Below are positions 58,519 through 64,000 of a stretch of 64,000 nt of DNA, in pieces. The stretch spans positions 29,181 through 93,180 of the forward strand of contig CALUNA010000012.1 of assembly GCA_944321895.1 (NCBI GenBank). The letters are read 5' to 3'. Within the stretch, counting starts at the first letter, position 1. The number at the start of each line of letters is the position of its first letter. The notes beneath the pieces were generated by a model. That model searched no databases. It was not told where the DNA came from and saw only the letters and a program-made list of their open reading frames with translations. The stretch is from an uncultured Bacteroidales bacterium. Its GTDB lineage: Bacteria; Bacteroidota; Bacteroidia; Bacteroidales; Paludibacteraceae. The position numbers and the translations under genes were made by a program.

Positions 58519-60111
58519 TCAGTTGTTTACTGCGATTATTCTGTCCCTGGCATCCAATATGTTTGTTGTTTTCAGGTTTATGACTTCGTAGAAGGAAACG
58601 GGTTCTCCTTCTTGGTTTATGATTTGTATGTTGTTGATTGTCAGTCCATCCGTTTGGCGGAATTCTGCTCCTTTTTGGGCTTTGATGACTGCATTCGAGA
58701 TGTGCACGTTTTTGATTTTCATTTCGGGCAGTCCGTTAAAGTACATGGCCCGTTTGGCCCCGTTGCACATAATATTTTCAAGGTATATGTCTTTGAATTG
58801 CGGTGTTTCAATGGTTACTTCCGGTACCGGAGCCGCAGCGCGTGCTGCTATTTCCTCATCGGTTTCTTCGCCGGCGCCTTTGCCGCCGTAGAAGAGGTCA
58901 AACAGCAGCGGGTCGGTTGCTATGTTGGCCATGTTGATGTTTTTAATGTGTATGTTTTCAACGATACCGCCCCGTCCGCGTGTGCTTTTGAAGCGCAAGC
59001 CGACGTCCGTGCCGATGAACAGACAGTCTGTTACGTATATGTTGTTTATTCCTCCCGACATTTCGCTTCCGACAACGAATCCTCCATGTCCGTGATAAAC
59101 CGTGCAGCCATCGACAATCACGTTTTCAGTCGGAATGGCCCGTTTACGCCCGTCTTCGTTCTTGCCCGACTTCATGCAGATGGCATCGTCGCCCACATCG
59201 AAACTGCAGTTGCGGATAATCGTATTTTTGCATGACTCCACGTCCACGCCATCGCCGTTTTGCGAGTACCACGGGTTGCGTACCGTCAGGTTGTTCAAGA
59301 TGACGTTTTCGCACATGAGCGGATGCAAGTTCCAGGCTGGTGAATTTTCAAAGGTAACGCCGTCCAGCAGGATGTTTTTGCATTTTATGAAATTGACCAT
59401 TACCGGTCTGAGGAAGGCTCGGACATATTCCCATTCTTCATCGGTGGTGAATCCTTCGGGCACGTTCTGGTCGCGGCAGAATTGCTGGGCATATTTTGCA
59501 CCTTCTGTAGGCCACCATGTGTTGCCGTCATCGCTGAGCACGCCGCCCTGTGCTATTTTGGCTTTCCATTGTGCGGCCGTGGCTTTTGATTTTTTCAGCG
59601 GACGCCAGGCATCGCCGGTGCCGTTGAATACGCCTTGTCCCGTTATGGCGATGTTTGTTGCTCCATTTGCCGATATCGGTGACTGGCAACGTTTGGTATC
59701 CACGCCTTCGAAACTTGCATCTATGATCGGGTATTGGTAGAAGTCGGCGGTGAACTGTATCAAAGCGTTATGGGCCGTGTGCAGGCACACGTTGTCTTTT
59801 AAAACAACGGGTCCGGTAAGCCATATGCCGGCAGGAATATCCACATAGCCGCCGCCTTGGGCGGATACATCGTCTATGGCGGTCTGAATGGCTTCTGTGT
59901 TCAATGTAGTTCCATCGGGAACAGCGCCGTAGTCGGTAATTGAAACACGGTATGACCCGAATTCCGGCAGTTGCAATACCGGCATTTTGAACGGCAATTC
60001 CTGATACAGGCTGTTGATGTCTGTCTGACTGATTCCTTCGTGTGTCTGTTTGTCTGTTGTACAACCGGTCAGCAGCGCGCCGGCAAATAAAACCGAGAAT
60101 ATTTTTTTCAT
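58519..60111 (-). CDS. GH28 polygalacturonase-family lipoprotein
   Basis: This 530-residue protein has a lipobox (LFAGALLTGCTTD). The right-handed beta-helix fold is shown by SITDYGAVPDGTTLNTEAIQ and SAQGGGYVDIPAGIW near the N-terminus. The catalytic acids are in NPWYSQNGDGVDVESCKN and CSFDVGDDAICMKSGK, with the histidine in YHGHGGFVVGSEMSGG. GH28 enzymes hydrolyse galacturonic acid links in homogalacturonan or rhamnogalacturonan. It is transcribed with the DUF4861 gene and divergent from rimM; a -7 TAAATTTG lies just upstream. Confidence 0.95.
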   Translation of the reverse strand: MKKIFSVLFAGALLTGCTTDKQTHEGISQTDINSLYQELPFKMPVLQLPEFGSYRVSITDYGAVPDGTTLNTEAIQTAIDDVSAQGGGYVDIPAGIWLTGPVVLKDNVCLHTAHNALIQFTADFYQYPIIDASFEGVDTKRCQSPISANGATNIAITGQGVFNGTGDAWRPLKKSKATAAQWKAKIAQGGVLSDDGNTWWPTEGAKYAQQFCRDQNVPEGFTTDEEWEYVRAFLRPVMVNFIKCKNILLDGVTFENSPAWNLHPLMCENVILNNLTVRNPWYSQNGDGVDVESCKNTIIRNCSFDVGDDAICMKSGKNEDGRKRAIPTENVIVDGCTVYHGHGGFVVGSEMSGGINNIYVTDCLFIGTDVGLRFKSTRGRGGIVENIHIKNINMANIATDPLLFDLFYGGKGAGEETDEEIAARAAAPVPEVTIETPQFKDIYLENIMCNGAKRAMYFNGLPEMKIKNVHISNAVIKAQKGAEFRQTDGLTINNIQIINQEGEPVSFYEVINLKTTNILDARDRIIAVNN

Positions 60112-60283
60112 GTTTGTAAAATAAGGAGAATGTCTTTTTAATGCTGCAAATTTACTTGCATGAAAACAAGTTCGCGTGGAGATTTTGACAATTAAGGTGT
60201 ATTATTTGGCAACTACATAGTAGAAAATTTTGTACTTTCGCATCGTCAAACAAAAATTTGTATAACCGGCATGTCATGTTGCT

Positions 60284-60811
60284 ATGATTAATATTAATAA
60301 AGATGAATTGTTTCCGATAGGGACGACGCATGCTCCCCACGCGTTGCAGGGAGAGTTGTCGTGTAGTTTTACAAACACCGTGTTCGATGAGGAAGAGGCT
60401 CCTTTTTTTGTGTTGGAAATGGATGAGATTTTCGTACCGTTCTATCTGGAATGGTATCGTTTCAAGACGGAAACGACTGCTCTTGTCAAGTTTGAGGGCG
60501 TGGATTCGGAGGCTGAAGCGCGTGAACTTGCCGGCAAGACGATTTATTTGCCGGTGGCATATCGCGGAATGTCGGAGCCGGAGGACCTAACCCTGCACGA
60601 CCTGGTCGGTTTTGAGGTGGTTGACCGGCAAGCGGGTCCGCTGGGGCATGTCACGGCCGTGGACGATACGACCATGAATGTGCTTTTTGTTCTGGATGAT
60701 GGGCAACTGGTCCTGCCGGCACATGATGCGTTTGTCGAGCAGGTGGATTATGAGAACAGGTTGCTTTGTGTAAATCTGCCCGATGGTCTGTTGGATTTGC
60801 AGGGCAAATGA
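60284..60811 (+). CDS. rimM: Ribosome maturation factor RimM
   Basis: This 175-residue protein starts MININKDELFPIGTTHAPHA, followed by LQGELSCSF and a PRC-barrel half with LHDLVGFEVVDRQAGPLGHV and VLPAHDAFVEQVDYENRLLC. RimM binds S19 and assists 30S head assembly. A TACTTTCG -7-like element lies at 60233-60240. Its placement between pectin genes is by chance; it is a core gene. Confidence 0.95.
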   Translation: MININKDELFPIGTTHAPHALQGELSCSFTNTVFDEEEAPFFVLEMDEIFVPFYLEWYRFKTETTALVKFEGVDSEAEARELAGKTIYLPVAYRGMSEPEDLTLHDLVGFEVVDRQAGPLGHVTAVDDTTMNVLFVLDDGQLVLPAHDAFVEQVDYENRLLCVNLPDGLLDLQGK

Positions 60812-60899
60812 TAAATAATCATCCTTTTTTACTAAAAAACACACCCCGTTCACAGCTGGATACCGTATTTTTGCACCAAATTCATCAAAAATTCAAGTT

Positions 60900-62102
60900 A
60901 TGAGGAGAAACATGCTCATGGCTGCGTTGGTGGCCTTTTGTCTGCAAGCCATGTTGGCTTGCACGTGCCGGCATGACCGTGCTTATTATACGGACTGGGC
61001 GGTACTTATTGCCGATTCCGAGATGGAACACAATCCGCAACTGTGGATGGCCGACTTTGTCAAGAAACCCAAGTGGGATTATACGCAGGGATTGATTGCC
61101 AAAGCTATTCTGCAGGTATATGATGTAACGGGAAATCCGGTTTATCTGGATTACGTGACCGAGTTTGCCGATTATTTTATCGACACGTTGGGTACGATTA
61201 AGACTTACAAGTTGCGCGACTATAACATTGACCGCGTGAACGGTGGTATTTTTCTGTACGATTTGTCCCGCTATGTGCCCAAACCGCAATATGGCATGGC
61301 CATAGACACCTTGCGTTCGCAACTGGCAACCCAGCCGCGTGTGTCCGAGGGCGGTTTCTGGCACAAGAAAATATACCCCTGGCAAATGTGGCTCGATGGT
61401 CTTTACATGGGTTCACCCTTTTATGCCCGTTATGCCAGCGAACATGAGCAGTGGGATGATTTTGCCGACATTGTCAATCAGTTTATGGTGGTTGACAAGC
61501 ATACTTGCGACTCCTTGACAGGTTTGAATTATCATGCCTGGGATGAGAGCAGGGAACAGGCATGGGCAAACAAGGAAACCGGCTGCTCGCCCCATTTCTG
61601 GAGCCGCAGCATAGGGTGGTACGTCATGGCCATTGTGGATGTGCTTGACTACATGCCGACCGACCAGCCCGGCCGCCAGCAGATGATTGAGATTCTGAAC
61701 CGCGTATGTAACGGCCTGCTGGCCTTTCAGGACAAGGAAACCGGCATGTGGTATCAGGTTACCAATTTGCCGGACAAGGAAGGCAACTATCTGGAATCGA
61801 GCGGGACGACCATGTTCTGCTACGCCATGGCCAAGGGTGCGCGCATGGGCTACTTGCCCGACAGTTTCCTGAAAACGGCACGTCGCACGTTCGATGGCTT
61901 GTGTGAATACAGCACGCAGCAGAATCCTGACGGAACAACTTCCATAACACGGGCTTGTGCCGTGGCCGGTCTGGGCGGAAAACCATACAGGAGCGGGACA
62001 TTTGAATATTACATATCCGAGCCGATACGGAACGATGACCCGAAAGTGGTAGGACCGTTTATCCTGGCGGCTTTGGAATTGGCCAAATCGGCAGAAGAGT
62101 AG
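60900..62102 (+). CDS. GH105 unsaturated rhamnogalacturonyl/glucuronyl hydrolase
   Basis: This 400-residue protein has a signal and lipobox-like end (LQAMLACTC). The (alpha/alpha)6 barrel shows KPKWDYTQGLIAKAILQVYD, DYNIDRVNGGIFLYDL, PWQMWLDGLYMGSPFYARYA with the catalytic aspartate, CSPHFWSRSIGWYVMAIVDV and SSGTTMFCYAMAKGARMGYL. GH105 removes the unsaturated uronic acid left by pectate or rhamnogalacturonan lyases. It is followed 24 bases later by the acetylesterase gene, forming a rhamnogalacturonan pair. -7 TATTTTTG at 60866-60873. Confidence 0.94.
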   Translation: MRRNMLMAALVAFCLQAMLACTCRHDRAYYTDWAVLIADSEMEHNPQLWMADFVKKPKWDYTQGLIAKAILQVYDVTGNPVYLDYVTEFADYFIDTLGTIKTYKLRDYNIDRVNGGIFLYDLSRYVPKPQYGMAIDTLRSQLATQPRVSEGGFWHKKIYPWQMWLDGLYMGSPFYARYASEHEQWDDFADIVNQFMVVDKHTCDSLTGLNYHAWDESREQAWANKETGCSPHFWSRSIGWYVMAIVDVLDYMPTDQPGRQQMIEILNRVCNGLLAFQDKETGMWYQVTNLPDKEGNYLESSGTTMFCYAMAKGARMGYLPDSFLKTARRTFDGLCEYSTQQNPDGTTSITRACAVAGLGGKPYRSGTFEYYISEPIRNDDPKVVGPFILAALELAKSAEE

Positions 62103-62126
62103 GACAATATAAAAAATGATTGTGAC

Positions 62127-62927
62127 ATGAAATTGATTAAGTTGTCAGCTGTTTGTATGATTATGGCAAGCATGGCCGCCTGTACCGGAACAGTGCAGAA
62201 ATCGACCCTTTTTCTGGCAGGCGATTCCACCATGGCCGACAAGGATGAGCTGGAGGCTTCGCCGGAACGTGGCTGGGGACAGGTGTTTCCGACCTTCCTG
62301 GATACGAGCCGCATTTGCCTGCAGAACCATGCCCGTAACGGGCGCAGTACAAAATCGTTCATCGACGAGGGACGTTGGAACAATCTGACGGCACGCATCA
62401 AACCCGGCGATTTTGTCATTATTCAGTTTGGGCATAATGATCAGAAAAAGAATGATTCGACCCGCTATTCTGATTTGGAAGCTTACAAGGCCAACCTCTC
62501 CCGCATGGTGCAGGATGTGCGCGACAGACAGGCGATGCCCATTCTGGCCACTTCGGTGGTACGCCGCTATTTTGTGAACGATACTTGCTGGAATACGTTG
62601 GAGGGCTATCCGGAGGCTATGCGTGAAACCGCACGCGAGCTGGATGTTGCCTTGATAGACATGAACGCGTTGAGCGGGGAATGGCTCCAGCAGGTTGGTG
62701 AGGAAGCCAGCAAGGACTATTACATGCATGTGCAGCCCGGCACGTGGAGCAAGTTTCCTGACGGAAAAATGGACGACACGCACTTCAACGAGGCAGGCGC
62801 GCTGGTCATGGCAGGTTTGGCGGCACAGGCCATCCGTGAGTTGCCGGTGAAGCCGCTTGACAGTTACCTGCTGCCTGAACCGGTAGCAGAGCCTGTTTAT
62901 ACTGTTCCGGTGCAGGGACTGCCGTGA
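62127..62927 (+). CDS. CE12-type rhamnogalacturonan acetylesterase (SGNH hydrolase)
   Basis: This 266-residue lipoprotein-like protein (MIMASMAACTGT) has the four SGNH blocks: serine in STLFLAGDSTMADKDE, glycine in QNHARNGRSTKSFIDEG, asparagine in VIIQFGHNDQKKNDSTRY, and DDTHFNEAGALVMAGL with the Asp/His pair. The WGQVFPTF and GRSTKSF wording is typical of CE12 rhamnogalacturonan acetylesterases, which remove acetyl groups from pectin so that lyases and GH105 can act. It ends the two-gene pectin operon. Confidence 0.94.
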   Translation: MKLIKLSAVCMIMASMAACTGTVQKSTLFLAGDSTMADKDELEASPERGWGQVFPTFLDTSRICLQNHARNGRSTKSFIDEGRWNNLTARIKPGDFVIIQFGHNDQKKNDSTRYSDLEAYKANLSRMVQDVRDRQAMPILATSVVRRYFVNDTCWNTLEGYPEAMRETARELDVALIDMNALSGEWLQQVGEEASKDYYMHVQPGTWSKFPDGKMDDTHFNEAGALVMAGLAAQAIRELPVKPLDSYLLPEPVAEPVYTVPVQGLP

Positions 62928-62958
62928 ACCATAACGTGCTCAGGTTGCAGAAATATGC

Positions 62959-63000
62959 AAAAGGACATTCCAATTATGAAAACGGGAATGTCCTTTTTTG
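62959..63000 (+). terminator. Terminator of the GH105-CE12 operon
   Basis: AAAGGACATTCC pairs with GGAATGTCCTTT around about 12 bases and is followed by a T run. It lies 32 bases after the acetylesterase stop. Confidence 0.88.
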
Positions 63001-63127
63001 TATCTGTGCTCGTTTTGTTGTGTCGAATTTATAATATTTGAAAAATGAATTTGCAAAGCTGATACTTTTTGATATGGATGTTTTTTGTCTTGACAGCCAA
63101 ATTGTTGCAAAATGCTTGTGGTCTGAC

Positions 63128-63159
63128 TTTGTGATTTTGTTTTTTTTATGTTATCTTTG
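63128..63159 (+). promoter_or_regulatory. Bacteroidetes promoter of the last gene
   Basis: TTTG at 63128-63131 and TATCTTTG at 63152-63159 are separated by 20 bases, a textbook -33/-7 pair for the Bacteroidetes primary sigma factor. The start would lie near 63166, giving a leader of about 105 bases. The remaining gap 62928-63270 otherwise holds only the preceding terminator. Confidence 0.7.
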
Positions 63160-63270
63160 CTTGTTATTGGTTTCTTCGTCAAGGGGGATTGGAAAAATTA
63201 GTCGAATGATATGAAGGTAATTATTATCTGAAGCAAATCTCTTAGTTTAGTGTGACTTAATTGATAAGAT

Positions 63271-63933
63271 ATGAAAACGTATTTGTTGGATGTGCTGAAT
63301 AGATACAAACGGTTTAGTGAAACATTGGATGTAAAAACCATATTGTGCAATAAATCGTGGCTAATATTTAACGACAGTGGCGAGAAGGAAGTTTATATCT
63401 TTCAAGAGGATGGTTCGCTGATTATTTCTTTTGCAGGGAAGGTAACCCACGCAACATGGCAATATTTACCTGTGAATAAATCATTGATTATTAATTCAAA
63501 TGAGGATGCCTACATGTTACATCCCGCATTCGTTGATGAAAATTTATTTGTATTGCAGCAGGATGGAACTGATAGATTCGCATTTATGATTGAAGAAAAA
63601 CAATCTGCAAGTTTTTCTCCCCGAAGTCTGACAGAGCTTAAAGCTTATTTTGAGGAAAAGGAACGTAAGAAAATTCAAGAGCAGCAGTTGGCACAACAGA
63701 AAGCACTTGAACAGGAACGGATTTCTCGTCAAAAAGCTGCTGAGCAGGCAAGGATAAAACGCTTGGAAGATGAAGCAGAAAGAGGTTGGGAAAAAGAAAA
63801 AGAATTGATATTGGAGAATGATATTGAGTTGGAGAAAATAAAAAGGACATATAAAAGAAGAATCAGGATATGGCATTTGTTGATAGGAATCAGCATATTG
63901 GGGCTGATTGTGGTGCCAATATTGAGGATGTAA
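63271..63933 (+). CDS. Coiled-coil protein with C-terminal membrane helix, unknown function
   Basis: This 220-residue protein has an N-terminal beta-rich domain (CNKSWLIFNDSGEKEVYIFQ and GSLIISFAGKVTHATWQYLP) of about 110 residues. A long charged coiled coil follows (EEKERKKIQEQQLAQQKALE and further), then a single C-terminal transmembrane helix (LLIGISILGLIVVPILRM). The tail-anchored topology places the bulk in the cytoplasm. I cannot name the family. It is a single gene with its own promoter and terminator. Confidence 0.75.
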   Translation: MKTYLLDVLNRYKRFSETLDVKTILCNKSWLIFNDSGEKEVYIFQEDGSLIISFAGKVTHATWQYLPVNKSLIINSNEDAYMLHPAFVDENLFVLQQDGTDRFAFMIEEKQSASFSPRSLTELKAYFEEKERKKIQEQQLAQQKALEQERISRQKAAEQARIKRLEDEAERGWEKEKELILENDIELEKIKRTYKRRIRIWHLLIGISILGLIVVPILRM

Positions 63934-63936
63934 ATT

Positions 63937-63996
63937 AAACTGTGTCAGCAAAGAAAAGAAATAAAATATTAACTTTGCTAACACAGTTTTTTTGTA
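63937..63996 (+). terminator. Terminator of the last gene
   Basis: AACTGTGTCAGCAAAG pairs with CTTTGCTAACACAGTT across about 20 bases, one mismatch, followed by seven T. Confidence 0.88.
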
Positions 63997-64000
63997 TGAA

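Noticed and set aside
1..64000. CRISPR array, rRNA operon, complete IS element or phage integrase
   Set aside because: No regularly spaced repeats of CRISPR type, no rRNA sequence, and no transposase or integrase gene could be recognised on either strand.

Overview
This window looks like a chromosome segment of a Bacteroidales bacterium, probably a gut or oral Bacteroides/Prevotella/Parabacteroides-type species. The clues are lipoprotein-rich genes, many promoters with the Bacteroidetes -7 motif TAnnTTTG, a TonB-dependent receptor, a NigD-like lipoprotein, a C10 peptidase ending in a type IX secretion sorting domain, a PPi-dependent phosphofructokinase and scattered pectin-degrading enzymes. 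The genus cannot be fixed from the sequence alone.

Layout. (1) 1-6.3 kb is ordinary core: the start of a TonB receptor behind an attenuator-like leader, murB, riboflavin synthase, a NigD-like lipoprotein and an AddB-type nuclease. (2) 6.4-42.3 kb is a composite accessory island that fills what looks like a single intergenic spacer between the 5' end of addB and the 3' end of a cation-efflux (CDF) gene. Fragments of those two flanking genes recur inside the island at about 21.1, 28.1, 33.8, 35.3 and 37.6 kb and mark seams between successive cassettes. (3) 42.3-64 kb is core again: CDF exporter, peroxiredoxin, methyltransferase, bifunctional nuclease, GH127, tRNA-Met(CAT), U32 peptidase, udk, exonuclease, lytic transglycosylase, mntP, tkt, pfp, rimM, a pectin group (DUF4861, GH28, GH105, CE12) and a coiled-coil membrane protein.

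Island contents. Cassette I (6.4-16.2 kb) is one long minus-strand operon. It encodes a small basic protein, a PD-(D/E)XK nuclease with a C-terminal repeat domain, a two-repeat protein of the same domain, an OmpA-domain inner-membrane protein with that domain at its N-terminus, a pair of paralogous small proteins, two other small proteins, a KAP P-loop NTPase, an outer-membrane barrel and a voltage-sensor ion channel with a non-canonical pore. I know of no described system with this composition, and it is the best candidate here for a new envelope-spanning stress or defence system. Cassette II (16.4-20.3 kb) holds a pyroglutamyl peptidase, a Sel1-repeat protein and a lipoprotein. Cassette III (21.3-27.2 kb) holds lipoproteins, WG-repeat and MORN-like secreted proteins, two small membrane proteins and a Hanks-type kinase. 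Two 200-residue paralogous DNA-binding-type proteins (20367-20969 and 27339-27941) sit among these operons. The operon promoters carry GAACC-type direct repeats, which reach five copies phased at exactly 10 bp in front of the first regulator. This suggests a shared regulon.

The rest of the island is a defence zone: a remnant adenine methyltransferase, an HpaII-like restriction-modification pair, a stand-alone PD-(D/E)XK protein, a DUF4143 ATPase, an AbiEi/AbiEii toxin-antitoxin pair and a large secreted C10 peptidase. A rod-shaped structured RNA candidate (28518-28727) lies between cassettes. All function calls come from reading motifs by eye; no database search was run.
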